Source: Tildeniella torsiva UHER 1998/13D
GTDB taxonomy: Bacteria > Cyanobacteriota > Cyanobacteriia > Phormidesmidales > Phormidesmidaceae
DNA: 64,000 nt
Assembly: GCA_019358835.1 (NCBI GenBank)
Contig: JAHHIH010000002.1
Coordinates: forward strand, 124,001-188,000
Reading direction: 5' to 3'
In this document: piece after piece, positions 41,956 through 51,480 of the stretch
How the letters are laid out: every line of letters starts with the position of its first letter
How positions within the stretch are numbered: the stretch's first letter is position 1
Made by a program: the position numbers and the translations under genes
The notes under the pieces: model-generated
The model's database searches: none
Told to the model about the DNA's origin: nothing
The model's input: the letters and a program-made list of their open reading frames with translations, nothing else

Positions 41956-43743
41956 ATGCGCCTGCGCAACTCTGTTCGCCGCACCAAAATTGTGGCCACC
42001 ATCGGCCCTGCGACCCAGAACGCCGACGTGCTGCGGGAGCTGATTGAAGCTGGGGCCACCACCCTGCGGCTCAACTTCTCCCACGGCAGCCACGACGACC
42101 ACCAGCGCAGCATTCGCCTGATTCGGCAGATCTCCTTTGAGCTCAACCAGCCTGTGGGCATTCTGCAAGACCTGCAAGGCCCCAAAATTCGCCTGGGTAA
42201 GTTTGAGCATGGCCCTATCCAGCTGGCCAAGGGCGACCCGTTTGTGCTCACCAGCGAAATCATTCCGGGTACCCAGGAGCGAGCCTGCGTCACCTACGAC
42301 AAGCTGGCCCAGGAGGTGCCCGCTGGCGCCACCATTTTGCTGGACGACGGCAAGGTCGAGATGCAGGTGGAGTCGGTCGATCTCGAGGCCCAGGAGCTTC
42401 ACTGCCGGGTGGTGGTGGGTGGCACCCTGTCGAACAATAAGGGGGTCAACTTTCCGGGGGTTTATCTCTCTGTCAAGGCGCTGACCGACAAAGACCGCGA
42501 AGACCTGATGTTTGGCCTCAACCAGGGGGTTGACTGGGTGGCCCTGAGCTTTGTGCGCAATCCTCAGGATGTGCTGGAGATCAAGGAAATCATCCATGCT
42601 GCTGGCAAGAATGTGCCGGTAATCGTCAAGATCGAAAAGCACGAGGCGATCGAGCAGATGGAGGCTATTCTCTCCCTCTCCGACGGGGTGATGGTGGCTC
42701 GGGGCGATTTGGGGGTGGAACTGCCCGCCGAGGAAGTGCCGATTCTCCAGAAGCGGCTGATTGCCATGTCCAATTCCCTGGGCATTCCGGTAATTACGGC
42801 CACCCAGATGCTCGACAGCATGGTGTCGAACCCCCGCCCCACCCGAGCCGAGGTGTCTGACATTGCCAATGCCATTCTCGACGGCACCGACGCCGTGATG
42901 CTCTCCAACGAAACCGCCGTGGGCAAGTTTCCGGTGGAGGCGGTGGCGACCATGGCCAAGGTGGCGGTGTGTACCGAGCAGGAGGGGCTAACCCTGGGCG
43001 ATCGCAAAGACAGCGGTGCCCGCTCGATTCCCAATGCCATTAGCCAGGCGGTGGGACGCATTGCGACACAGCTCAACGCGGCCGCGATTATGACCCTGAC
43101 CAAGTCGGGGGCCACCGCCCGCAATGTCTCGAAATACCGTCCCCAGACGCCAATTCTGGCGGTGACTCCCCACGTCCATGTGGCCCGGCAACTGCAGCTG
43201 GTGTGGGGAGTGCGCCCTCTGCTGGTACTAGATTTGCCCTCTAGCACCCAGACTTTTCAGGCGGCCATGAGCGTTGCCCAAGAAAAGGCCTTGCTCAACG
43301 ACGGCGATCTGGTAGTACTGACGGCGGGGACGCTACAAGGGATATCGGGTTCTACCGATTTAATCAAAGTAGACGTGGTGACGGCGGTGCTGGGGCGCGG
43401 CGTAGGCGTGGGTGAAGCCTCGGTGAGCGGGCGGGCTCGGGTGGCCCACAACAGCCTGGAGGTCAACGACTTTAACGATGGTGAAATTTTGGTGGTGTCC
43501 CACACCAGCGCCGACTTTGTAGAGGCCATTCGGCGGGCGGGTGGCATTGTCACCGAGGACGACAGCCTCACCAGCCACGCGGCGGTGATTGGCCTGCGGC
43601 TGGGGGTACCGGTGATCGTCGGGGTCAAAAACGCCACCGAAATCATCCGCGACGGCAGCATTCTCACCCTCGATACCCGGCGGGGGCTGATCTACTCTGG
43701 TGCTTTGGGGCCGGTTAAGAACGAGCCCGCCATGAGCCTGTAG
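41956..43743 (+). CDS. pyk: Pyruvate kinase with C-terminal PEP-utilising domain
   Basis: The protein has 595 residues. The barrel has RRTKIVATIGPATQNADVL, NFSHGSHDDH, ARGDLGVELPAEEVPILQKRLI and TATQMLDSM. After the allosteric C domain there is an extra swivelling domain (about 490-590; GGIVTEDDSLTSHAAVIGLRLGVPVIVG) with the TSH motif of PEP synthase-type phosphohistidine domains. This longer form is the usual cyanobacterial/Bacillus Pyk. It makes ATP and pyruvate from PEP. A strong terminator follows at 43781. Confidence 0.96.
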   Translation: MRLRNSVRRTKIVATIGPATQNADVLRELIEAGATTLRLNFSHGSHDDHQRSIRLIRQISFELNQPVGILQDLQGPKIRLGKFEHGPIQLAKGDPFVLTSEIIPGTQERACVTYDKLAQEVPAGATILLDDGKVEMQVESVDLEAQELHCRVVVGGTLSNNKGVNFPGVYLSVKALTDKDREDLMFGLNQGVDWVALSFVRNPQDVLEIKEIIHAAGKNVPVIVKIEKHEAIEQMEAILSLSDGVMVARGDLGVELPAEEVPILQKRLIAMSNSLGIPVITATQMLDSMVSNPRPTRAEVSDIANAILDGTDAVMLSNETAVGKFPVEAVATMAKVAVCTEQEGLTLGDRKDSGARSIPNAISQAVGRIATQLNAAAIMTLTKSGATARNVSKYRPQTPILAVTPHVHVARQLQLVWGVRPLLVLDLPSSTQTFQAAMSVAQEKALLNDGDLVVLTAGTLQGISGSTDLIKVDVVTAVLGRGVGVGEASVSGRARVAHNSLEVNDFNDGEILVVSHTSADFVEAIRRAGGIVTEDDSLTSHAAVIGLRLGVPVIVGVKNATEIIRDGSILTLDTRRGLIYSGALGPVKNEPAMSL

Positions 43744-43780
43744 CGCCTGCCGACTGATTCAATTATTATTCTTTCATAAC

Positions 43781-43812
43781 AAAAGACTCCAGCCCATGGG
43801 CCGGAGTCTTTT
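43781..43812. terminator. Two-way rho-independent terminator between pyk and psaM
   Basis: AAAAGACTCC-A-GCCC-AT-GGGC-C-GGAGTCTTTT: a 10-bp plus 4-bp stem with one mismatch, A run on the left and T run on the right. It would end pyk and the convergent psaM. Confidence 0.88.
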
Positions 43813-43862
43813 GTTATCGTGAACTATGCCTGGGGGACGTTAAAATAATGCCCCGACTTAAC

Positions 43863-43958
43863 CTATTTATAAAGCTCAGTGGACAGGCGAAATGCCAGAA
43901 TACCGGGCAATAGAGCTAGGGCCAGGGCAATGAAAATCTGGGTGTCTGAAAGGGGCAT
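43863..43958 (-). CDS. psaM: Photosystem I reaction centre subunit XII (PsaM)
   Basis: A 31-codon gene on the minus strand: it starts MPLSDTQIF at the ATG 43956-43958, passes through one hydrophobic helix (ALALALLPG), and ends FRLSTELYK before TAG at 43863. This matches the known 31-residue PsaM (MALSDTQI...FRLSTELYK). GAGGAG is 7 bases upstream of the ATG. PsaM is a single-helix subunit at the trimer side of PSI. It stands alone between pyk and phoU, converging on the pyk terminator. Confidence 0.95.
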   Translation of the reverse strand: MPLSDTQIFIALALALLPGILAFRLSTELYK

Positions 43959-44189
43959 AAAAATACTCCTCAAGGCTGAGTGAATAACGCTTAAGCAAAG
44001 ACGCTGGGTCTAGACCGATTGTTAACTAAGATGGGAGCGATCGCGAGGTCGGCCAGCCTAACTGTTACAGAGCTTAACGGGAATCCAAACGGGCAGCGCT
44101 GGGGTTCCTGAGGTGGAATTAGCCCCGCTGGGCTGCTAGGCTGAAGAGCCACAATCGCTGCGGTCTCCCTTTCTTCGGTTTGCTTCGTG

Positions 44190-44858
44190 ATGCTTGATAT
44201 GGATATGACTCAACCCGTACGCGGTGACTTCGATCGGCAGCTGCTGCGGGTGCAGCGCGATCTGCTGCGCATGGGGGCGCTGGTGGAAAACTCCTGCGTG
44301 CTGGCTCGGGAGGCATTGTGCGATCGCAACCTCGATGCCGCCCAGCGGCTCCACCGCCACGACAAGCAGATCGACAAGTTCTACCGCCAGATCGAGGTAG
44401 ATTGCATGCACCTGTTCACCCTCCAGGCCCAGCCCGAGGCCGAAGATCTGCGGCGCATTGGAGCCTTTATGCAGCTAGTGCGCGACCTAGAGCGCATCGG
44501 CGACTACGCCGAAGACCTAGGCGAAGTGGCGATTAAACTCTTCCCCTATCCCATCCACCCGCTGATGGGCCGGGTGCAGACCATGCTCGATCGCTGCCGC
44601 TCGATGGTGGCCATGTGCCTGCTGGCCCTCTCGGATCTCGACGCCGAAAGCGGCCTAGAAATTAAGCAAAAAGACGACGCCATCGACGCCGACTACGACG
44701 AGCTGTACGCCCTGTTGGCCCATCAGCACAACTTGGTAGGTTCGGTTGAGCCGACGGTACTGCTGGTGCTGGCCATTCGCTATATGGAGCGGATTGCCGA
44801 CCACGCCACCAACATTGGCAAGCGGGTGGCCTACATCGTCACGGGCGAGCGGACGTAA
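44190..44858 (+). CDS. phoU: PhoU-family phosphate regulator
   Basis: About 222 residues, two three-helix bundles. The metal-binding E/DxxxD motifs are in DLERIGDYAEDLGEVAIKL and YMERIADHATNIGKRVAYI. PhoU mediates the Pst transporter-histidine kinase signal and restrains phosphate uptake. No pst or pho genes lie beside it. Start: ATG at 44190 (MLDMDMTQPVRGDF); a GTG one codon upstream and an ATG at 44199 are also possible. Confidence 0.93.
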   Translation: MLDMDMTQPVRGDFDRQLLRVQRDLLRMGALVENSCVLAREALCDRNLDAAQRLHRHDKQIDKFYRQIEVDCMHLFTLQAQPEAEDLRRIGAFMQLVRDLERIGDYAEDLGEVAIKLFPYPIHPLMGRVQTMLDRCRSMVAMCLLALSDLDAESGLEIKQKDDAIDADYDELYALLAHQHNLVGSVEPTVLLVLAIRYMERIADHATNIGKRVAYIVTGERT

Positions 44859-45385
44859 CGGATCGAAGGAAAATGTCAGGGGTAGGGGGGCAGGGGTGGC
44901 TCACGACCTTGCACCCACACCTTGAACCTCGCAACTCCTTTACAAAACGTTGTCTTCCATTGACAAAAAGATTTGACAGCGGTCCATTTCCTGAGAAACT
45001 GTAGGGTGTAACCGGCTGCCCATCGTTCAAGGGGTTTAGCCCCTCGTAGGCGGCTGAGCCTGAGGTGAGGGTTAAGTTCTCCTGCCGGGTTCATCTGCGG
45101 CTGTAGCAGTTACACTTGGGCGTTGGCTAACCCAGTCTGTCGGTTATCCTCTCGACCATAGCTAGAGGAGAGAGCCAGGGCGCTTGTCTGCAACCTTGCC
45201 TTGAGGAAGACGAATTGAGGCCGGTTGCCGCTACGGTTTCACCCCCCCCCCAGCACTGGTTTCGGCGTCGCCTCGTTGCCACAGGCAGCGTACTGAGACC
45301 GCATCCCCTGGCGCTCATACGGGTTGATGGCCCGCCGTAGCCCAGGGCACCCCAGTCATGAATAGTTTTAGGAATCAGTCGCTAC
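44859..45385. other. 527-base spacer upstream of rnr with hairpins, TTGACA repeats and a C10 run
   Basis: Two TTGACA boxes lie 13 bases apart (44960 and 44973). Small stems include AGGGG-TTTAG-CCCCT near 45030. A run of ten C is at 45242-45251. No coding frame or known RNA family could be assigned; a long 5' leader or an unlisted small RNA is possible. Confidence 0.4.
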
Positions 45386-47782
45386 ATGGAACTCTCGATC
45401 GCGGCCTTACTGGCAAGCTTTGCCAAAGATAAAACCCATACCCTCAAGGGCCTAGAGAAAAAGCTGCACTGCAACGACGATGCCAGCCAGCGCGACTTGC
45501 AGATTGCTGTCGATGCCCTAGAGCGCATTGGGGTGCTGGTCAAAGAGCGGGGCAAGTACCGCCGCGAGCTGGCGGAAAATGTTATTGAGGGCAAGCTGCG
45601 CTGCTCGAGCAAGGGCTTTTGCTTTGCCATTCAGGACGAGGAGGGGGCCGACGACATCTACGTGCGCGAGAGTCAGCTAAATACGGCCTGGAACGGCGAT
45701 CGCGTGCTGGTCAAAGTCACTAAAGAGGGCAGCCGCCGCCGCAGCCCCGAGGGCGAAGTGCAGCTCATTCTAGAGCGGGCCAATGCCTCAGTGCTAGCTC
45801 GCGTCAAGCAAGAGGCCGAAGACTACCGCGCCGTACCCCTCGACGATCGCCTGCTGTTTGAGCTGGCCCTGGTAGCCAACGGCGGTGACCTGGCCGACGC
45901 CGTCGATCAGCTGGCCCACGTCGAAATCGTGCGCTACCCCCTGGGTCAGCACCCGCCCCAGGGCCGAGTTGCCCAAATTCTCGGCAGCGACGCCGAAGCC
46001 GCCGCCGACATCGACATTGTCTACTGCAAGCACGACCTGCCCCGCAAGTTTTCTGACGCCGTGCTGAGCGCCGCCCAAGATCTGCCCACCCGCGTGCTCA
46101 AGGCCGATATCAAAGACCGCCTTGACCTGCGCGAGGCCCTCACCGTCGCCATCGACGGCCCCAACGCCCAGGTAATCGACGACGCCCTCAGCCTGGAGCG
46201 CACCGCCGCTGGCCAGTGGCGGCTGGGCATTCACATTGCCGATATTTCCCACTACGTCCCGGCCCATTCCCCCATTGATCAGGAGGCTTGCAAGCGCGGC
46301 ACCTCGGTTTACCTGGGTGACGAGGTGATTCCTATGCTGCCGCCGCCCCTGTCTGGCCCCCTGGGGTCGCTGCTGGCGGGCAAAGACCGACTGGCGATCT
46401 CGGTGCTGGTCACCCTTGACGACACGGGGGCCGTAAAGGAGTACGAGGTGCAGCCCACGGTGGTGGCCGTAGACCACCAAATCTCCTACCAGGAAGCCCA
46501 GGGAATTTTGGAGCGCGACAACTCCGATGTGCTCAAGAGTTTAGGCATCAAGCCCAAGGCCCTGAAGGCCCTAGAGCCGGTCTTCGACCTGCTGGATAAC
46601 CTGCTCTACCTGAGCCAGGCGATCAAGCGGCAGCGCCTCCACCGCGGTTCCTTTGAGCTGAACCTGCCCGAATACGACTTCCCCGCCGATGCGGGCGAGC
46701 CGCTGGCCCACTACCGATCGCCCAAGTTTCAGTACGACGACGAAGGGCTGCTGGGGGTGATGGTGACGGCTACTAGCTTGCCCTCGCGCCAGATTGTGAC
46801 AGAGTGCATGCTGCTGGGCAATCAACTCATTGCCCAGCAGCTCAAGGCGCTGGGGGTGCCCGCCATCTACCGCCTGCACCGTGCCCCCGACGCCAGCGAC
46901 GTGCAGGAGCTGATCAAGCTGGCCGAAAACATGGAGATTCAGCTCACCCTCGATGACGAAGCCGCTCCGCAACCTAAGGACTACCAGCGGTTTGTGGAGC
47001 AGTTTGCCGCCTCAGGGGCCGAGAAAATTCTCACCTACCTGCTGCTAGAAACAATTCAGCCCGCGTTTTACAGCACCCACGCCGACCTGCACTTTGGGCT
47101 AGCCCTCACCGAAGGCTATACCCACTTCACCTCGCCCTCCCGCCGCTATGCGGATTTATTGATCCACCGCATTCTCCACGCGGTGTTTGAGTCGGGCCGC
47201 GATCGCCGCTCCACCCGCTCCAAAGACCCGGCCAACCTGCGCCACAGCTCCTGCCACGGCCAGGTCAACTGGAACGTGCTGCCCCCCGAGATTCAGCACG
47301 AGCTAGAGGATGACCTGCCCCGCATCGCCATTCACCTCACCGAGCGCGAGCGCCTGGCCCAGGAGGCCGAATCAGACCTGGAGGGGCTGAAGAAAGCGGA
47401 GTTTATGCGATCGCACACGGGTGAGGTCTTCCACGGCCTGATTACCGGCGTGCAGTCCTACGGCTTTTTCGTCGAAATCGAAGAATTGCTGGTCGAAGGC
47501 CTCGTCCACGTCAGCTCCCTCAAGGACGACTGGTACGAGTACCGCGCCCGCCAGCAGAAGCTCGTGGGCCGCAAAAACCGTCAGCAGTACCGCCTCGGTG
47601 ACAAAGTCGATGTGCAGGTCAAGAGCGTTGACTACTACCGCCAGCAGATCGACCTCGTCGCCGTCGGCGGCGGCAGCCAGGCCCCCGAAGACGAAGACAA
47701 CAACTACAGCGAAGACGACAACGGCGAACCCATTGAGGAGCGCGAGGAAGGGCGCGATGGTGGGCGGGATGAGAGTGAGTAG
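45386..47782 (+). CDS. rnr: Ribonuclease R / RNase II family exoribonuclease
   Basis: The protein has 798 residues. It opens with a winged-helix-like start (KDKTHTLKGLEKKLHCND), followed by cold-shock domains, the RNB catalytic domain with TVAIDGPNAQVIDDALSLERTAAGQWRLGIHIADISHYV (acidic site), and a C-terminal S1 domain (about 690-770; HTGEVFHGLITGVQSYGFFVEIEELLVEGLVHVSSL). The tail is acidic. It degrades structured RNA 3' to 5'. Cyanobacteria usually have one such enzyme plus PNPase. Confidence 0.94.
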   Translation: MELSIAALLASFAKDKTHTLKGLEKKLHCNDDASQRDLQIAVDALERIGVLVKERGKYRRELAENVIEGKLRCSSKGFCFAIQDEEGADDIYVRESQLNTAWNGDRVLVKVTKEGSRRRSPEGEVQLILERANASVLARVKQEAEDYRAVPLDDRLLFELALVANGGDLADAVDQLAHVEIVRYPLGQHPPQGRVAQILGSDAEAAADIDIVYCKHDLPRKFSDAVLSAAQDLPTRVLKADIKDRLDLREALTVAIDGPNAQVIDDALSLERTAAGQWRLGIHIADISHYVPAHSPIDQEACKRGTSVYLGDEVIPMLPPPLSGPLGSLLAGKDRLAISVLVTLDDTGAVKEYEVQPTVVAVDHQISYQEAQGILERDNSDVLKSLGIKPKALKALEPVFDLLDNLLYLSQAIKRQRLHRGSFELNLPEYDFPADAGEPLAHYRSPKFQYDDEGLLGVMVTATSLPSRQIVTECMLLGNQLIAQQLKALGVPAIYRLHRAPDASDVQELIKLAENMEIQLTLDDEAAPQPKDYQRFVEQFAASGAEKILTYLLLETIQPAFYSTHADLHFGLALTEGYTHFTSPSRRYADLLIHRILHAVFESGRDRRSTRSKDPANLRHSSCHGQVNWNVLPPEIQHELEDDLPRIAIHLTERERLAQEAESDLEGLKKAEFMRSHTGEVFHGLITGVQSYGFFVEIEELLVEGLVHVSSLKDDWYEYRARQQKLVGRKNRQQYRLGDKVDVQVKSVDYYRQQIDLVAVGGGSQAPEDEDNNYSEDDNGEPIEEREEGRDGGRDESE

Positions 47783-47929
47783 GGGAGTGAGTGGGTGGAT
47801 GGGTAGGTGAGTAGGTGGGGCGGTGAGTGCGACAGCGAGTTGGTTCAGTGGCATTAGCTCTAAAACCACAGGCTCGTTAGGATTAGGACAGGTCGCGGGG
47901 GGCCTTGGACAGCTATGCACTGGCCTATT

Positions 47930-47987
47930 CCCACCTGCACCCACACACCCACACACCTCCCACCTGCACCCACACACCCACACACCC
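47930..47987 (+). repeat. Two tandem 29-bp CA-rich repeats before ubiX
   Basis: The unit starts CCCACCTGCACCCACACACC and occurs at 47930-47958 and again at 47959-47987, differing at the last base. It ends 3 bases before the ubiX ATG, so the leader holds no purine-rich ribosome site. Confidence 0.9.
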
Positions 47988-47990
47988 ACA

Positions 47991-48635
47991 ATGCCCTCAC
48001 CCGAAACCCTCGCCGCTACCCGCCCTCTAATTGTGGGTGTCACCGGAGCATCGGGGCTGATCTACGCCGTGCGCACCCTCAAACACGTACTGACCGCTGA
48101 TGGTGTAGTGGATCTAGTGGCCTCCAAGGCATCGCAAATGGTGTGGCAGGCCGAATCGGGCATCCACATGCCCCTCGACCCTGAAAAGCAGGAGCAGTTT
48201 TGGCGCGATCGGGCGGAGGTGCCTACCGCAGGCAAGCTGCGCTGCCATCCCTGGGGGGATGTGGGGGCGACCATTGCCAGCGGCTCGTACCGGGCAGCGG
48301 GGATGGTGGTGATACCGTGCAGCATGAGCACCGTAGGGCGACTGGCGGCGGGTCTGAGTTCTGACCTGCTGGAGCGAGCCGCCGATGTGCAGCTCAAGGA
48401 AGGCCGCAAGCTGGTGGTGGTGCCGCGCGAAACGCCCTTCAGCCTGATTCACCTGCGCAACCTAACTGCCCTAGCTGAGGCTGGTGCCAGAATTGTGCCC
48501 GCGATTCCCGCGTGGTATCACCAGCCCCAGACCATCGACGACCTAGTGGATTTTGTGGTGGCTCGCGCCCTCGATCAGCTCGACATCGACTGTGTGCCCC
48601 TCAACCGCTGGCAGGGGCACCTATCTAACGTCTAA
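47991..48635 (+). CDS. ubiX: Flavin prenyltransferase UbiX
   Basis: A 214-residue protein from the ATG at 47991 (MPSPETLAATRPLIVGVTGASGLIYAVRTLKHVL). GASG binds the flavin phosphate, and PCSMSTVGRLAAGLSSDLLERAADVQLKEGRKLVVVPRETPFSLIHLRNL is the family's signature run. UbiX makes prenylated FMN for UbiD-type decarboxylases. The frame is open 56 codons upstream, but those residues are Thr/His/Pro-rich translation of the CA repeats. No ubiD gene is nearby. Confidence 0.93.
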   Translation: MPSPETLAATRPLIVGVTGASGLIYAVRTLKHVLTADGVVDLVASKASQMVWQAESGIHMPLDPEKQEQFWRDRAEVPTAGKLRCHPWGDVGATIASGSYRAAGMVVIPCSMSTVGRLAAGLSSDLLERAADVQLKEGRKLVVVPRETPFSLIHLRNLTALAEAGARIVPAIPAWYHQPQTIDDLVDFVVARALDQLDIDCVPLNRWQGHLSNV

Positions 48636-48684
48636 CCTTCGCGAGTCGCGATAGGATGGGCAGGACGATGCTATAGGGCTAACC

Positions 48685-49863
48685 ATGGCTACCATACGTC
48701 TAATTGTGGTCTTGCTGGTGTTGGGGGCCGTGCTGCTGCTGGGGGTGCAAAACTTGGCCCCGACGCTACCCCTGGTCTTTTTTGGCGGCACCACCCAGGC
48801 TTTGCCGCTCGGCATTTGGCTGACGGGGGCGGTGGGCCTGGGGGCGCTGACAACGCTGGTACTCACTGCTCTACTGGGATCGATTGGCCCCAGTGGCGGC
48901 GATCGCTCCAAGGCCTACAAATATCGGCCTCAGTCCTTCTACGAACCCACTGGCCCTGGGGCAGGCTCGACATCCACCCAGACTGGGCGCAACGCGCCAC
49001 CGCCCTACACCGCCCCCGGATCGAGGAGTGGCGGATCGGGGCGATCGCCCGCCTCTCCCAGTACCGGCAGAGATAATCCCGCTGACGACGACCCCAGCTG
49101 GCGAGCCTGGACAAACCTGAAATCGCCCGCCCAGTGGAACGACTGGGAATCGCTCAGCCAGGCTCCCAAACCCGAAAGTACCCCAACCTCAGCCTCCTCA
49201 GCCTCTGGGATAGTCGATAGCGTCACCACCTGGTTTAGCAGCAGCAAGCAGCAGGCCAAGCAGCAGCAGCGGGTCAACGAATCACTACGAGAACTCGACA
49301 CCGATTGGGATGAGCTAGAAAATCGCCCCTACCGCGCCCCCGGAGTCAGCCCCGTGGAAGACCACCTGGATGACATCACCCAGGGCTGGGAACAGGACAG
49401 TGACCCCAGCCGTAACCCCAACCGCGATTTTGAAGCCTCCCAGGCCCCGCGTCGGGTGTATCGCGACGGTTCGCTGTACTCCTACAGCTATCGCGATGAG
49501 AACGACCCAGCCCCCCAGAGCGGCCAGGTTGACAACATTTACGCCCCCCCCGATGACGTCATCTACGGCAATGCCCCAGACTCCCGGTATGCTGACACCG
49601 CCTATCCCAGAGGCCCCGTCTATGCCGCCGATGACAGTGCCTACAGCCGAGATAGGGACGAGGACGACGATGACAATGATCTGGGCGAACCTGAAATCGC
49701 CGAAGACGGCGTCGTCGATGCCGACTATCGAGTAATAGTGCCTCCCTACACCGCCGCCGCCGCCGCCGCCGCCGTCGAAACCTGGGGCGATCGCAACGCC
49801 CCCCCCCCAACCCGCCCATCCACCGACGAATGGGACGACACCGACGACGCCCTCACCCCCTAA
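48685..49863 (+). CDS. LapA-domain membrane protein with long acidic disordered tail
   Basis: A 392-residue protein. Two N-terminal helices (about 5-27 and 38-64; VLGAVLLLGVQNLAPTLPLVFFGG) match the lipopolysaccharide-assembly-protein-A-like domain (DUF1049). The rest is disordered: Ser/Pro/Gly, then many Asp/Glu/Tyr (EDDDDNDLGEPEIAEDGVVDADYR). A run of seven Ala comes from GCC repeats. In cyanobacteria such proteins are common, unstudied and usually anchored in the inner membrane. It follows ubiX by 49 bases and precedes aroK. Confidence 0.75.
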   Translation: MATIRLIVVLLVLGAVLLLGVQNLAPTLPLVFFGGTTQALPLGIWLTGAVGLGALTTLVLTALLGSIGPSGGDRSKAYKYRPQSFYEPTGPGAGSTSTQTGRNAPPPYTAPGSRSGGSGRSPASPSTGRDNPADDDPSWRAWTNLKSPAQWNDWESLSQAPKPESTPTSASSASGIVDSVTTWFSSSKQQAKQQQRVNESLRELDTDWDELENRPYRAPGVSPVEDHLDDITQGWEQDSDPSRNPNRDFEASQAPRRVYRDGSLYSYSYRDENDPAPQSGQVDNIYAPPDDVIYGNAPDSRYADTAYPRGPVYAADDSAYSRDRDEDDDDNDLGEPEIAEDGVVDADYRVIVPPYTAAAAAAAVETWGDRNAPPPTRPSTDEWDDTDDALTP

Positions 49864-49941
49864 CTCCCTCACCTCCCTCACCTTCCCCACCCCCTCACCT
49901 TCCCTACCTCCTCACCCCCCACTCCCAACCCCCTCCCCTCC
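49864..49941 (+). promoter_or_regulatory. Purine-poor leader directly before aroK
   Basis: The 78 bases between the LapA-domain gene and aroK contain almost no G and no Shine-Dalgarno; they are repeats of CCTCACCTTCCC type. The aroK ATG (49942) follows immediately, so initiation must be SD-independent or coupled to upstream translation. Confidence 0.6.
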
Positions 49942-50520
49942 ATGACCCTGACCGATCGCCTCAACGGCATTAACCTCTATCTCATCGGCATGATGGGCGC
50001 TGGCAAAAGCAGCACGGGCGCGGCCCTAGCTCAGATGCTCGGCTACCAGTTCTTTGATACCGATGCCGTGGTAGAAGCCGCCGCCGGGCAGTCCATCCCC
50101 GATCTTTTTGCCAGTCAGGGAGAAACCGCCTTTCGCCAGTTCGAAACTGAGGTGCTGGCGGAGCTGTCGTCCTACCGTCGCCTAGTAATTGCCACGGGCG
50201 GCGGCATTGTCACCCAGCAGCAAAACTGGAGCTATCTGCACCACGGTATTGTGGTGTGGCTAGATGTGCCAGCCGTAGTGCTGCAAGGGCGACTGGCAGG
50301 GGAGGCGGGCCGTCCGCTATTGCAGGGGCAGGATTGGGAAACTAAACTGACGACCCTTTTGGCGCAGCGACAGCATCTCTACGCCCAGGCCGATGTGCGG
50401 GTGACGGTGGGCGCGGGGGACGCGGTGGGGGCGATCGCCGCCCGCATCCTCGACCTAGTGGCCGAAAGAATTCGCGATCAGACTGATAGCGCCAAGACCG
50501 ATTCTGCCGTGCTCAATTGA
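49942..50520 (+). CDS. aroK: Shikimate kinase
   Basis: The enzyme is 192 residues, P-loop GMMGAGKSS (13-21), with the shikimate-binding DTDAVVE, FRQFETEVL and ATGGGIV blocks and lid Arg in GRPLLQ. It phosphorylates shikimate in aromatic amino acid synthesis. It is separated from argB by 45 bases, so the two may be co-transcribed. The start (MTLTDRLNGINLYLIGMMGAGKS) is the family norm although it has no SD. Confidence 0.94.
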   Translation: MTLTDRLNGINLYLIGMMGAGKSSTGAALAQMLGYQFFDTDAVVEAAAGQSIPDLFASQGETAFRQFETEVLAELSSYRRLVIATGGGIVTQQQNWSYLHHGIVVWLDVPAVVLQGRLAGEAGRPLLQGQDWETKLTTLLAQRQHLYAQADVRVTVGAGDAVGAIAARILDLVAERIRDQTDSAKTDSAVLN

Positions 50521-50565
50521 TACACTACTGGCAGCTTAATTTCTGCCAACCCTATCGGTAGCGCC

Positions 50566-51471
50566 ATGGTTCAGTCTCCTTCTTCGCAAACGGGCAGCAT
50601 CCACGAGGCCGAGGCCGCCCGAGTCCGCATTCTCAGCGAGGCGTTGCCCTACATTCAGCAGTTTCGGGGCCGCACGGTGGTGGTGAAGTACGGCGGCGCG
50701 GCGATGAAAGACGGCAGCCTGAAAGCTGGCGTCATTCGCGACATTGTCTTCATGGCCTGCGTGGGCATTCGCCCGGTAGTAGTGCACGGCGGCGGCCCTG
50801 AAATCAATATTTGGCTGGGCAAGCTGGGCATTGAGCCCCAGTTTAAGGACGGCCTGAGAGTTACCGATGCCCCCACTATGGACGTGGTGGAAATGGTGCT
50901 GGTGGGCCGGGTCAACAAGGAGCTGGTGTCGCTGATTAACCAGGAAGGGGGCAAGGCCGTGGGCCTCTGCGGCAAAGACGGCAACCTGATCACCGCTCGG
51001 CCCCAGGGTGCAGCCGATGTGGGCTTTGTGGGCGAGGTCAGCGGCATTAATTCAGGCATTATTAAAACCCTGGTGGAGGCGGGCTATATACCCATCGTGT
51101 CTAGCGTGGCCAGCGACGAAACCGGCCAGGCCTACAACATCAACGCCGACACCGTCGCGGGAGAAATTGCCGCCGCTCTGGGGGCCGAAAAGCTGATTTT
51201 GCTCACCGACACCAAGGGCATTTTAGAGGACTACCACGACCCCTCTACCCTGCTGCCCAAGCTTGATATTCAGCAGGCGCGGGAGCTGATTGAGAGCGGC
51301 GTGGTGTCTGGGGGGATGATCCCGAAGGTGAACTGCTGTGTGCGATCGCTCGCCCAGGGGGTCGGGGCCGCCCACATTCTCGATGGCCGTGTGCCCCACG
51401 CCCTGCTGCTGGAAATTTTCAGCGATCTGGGCATTGGTTCGATGATCGTAGCTTCAGAGTTTCGGGGGTAA
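50566..51471 (+). CDS. argB: Acetylglutamate kinase
   Basis: A 301-residue [63 protein letters not shown] and GGMIPKV are the substrate blocks. The N-terminal helix ([24 protein letters not shown]) is the extension found in arginine-inhibitable hexameric NAGKs that PII activates in cyanobacteria. It catalyses the committed step of arginine synthesis. It ends 9 bases before the 40-bp palindrome. Confidence 0.96.
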   Translation: MVQSPSSQTGSIHEAEAARVRILSEALPYIQQFRGRTVVVKYGGAAMKDGSLKAGVIRDIVFMACVGIRPVVVHGGGPEINIWLGKLGIEPQFKDGLRVTDAPTMDVVEMVLVGRVNKELVSLINQEGGKAVGLCGKDGNLITARPQGAADVGFVGEVSGINSGIIKTLVEAGYIPIVSSVASDETGQAYNINADTVAGEIAAALGAEKLILLTDTKGILEDYHDPSTLLPKLDIQQARELIESGVVSGGMIPKVNCCVRSLAQGVGAAHILDGRVPHALLLEIFSDLGIGSMIVASEFRG

Positions 51472-51480
51472 GCCCCAAGG

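Noticed and set aside
44839-45318. Several short minus-strand frames in the rnr spacer
   Set aside because: Arg/Pro/Ser-rich, without start signals; typical of chance frames in GC-rich DNA.
47823-47990. 56-residue N-terminal extension of UbiX
   Set aside because: It is the translation of CA-rich repeats and is absent from the family.
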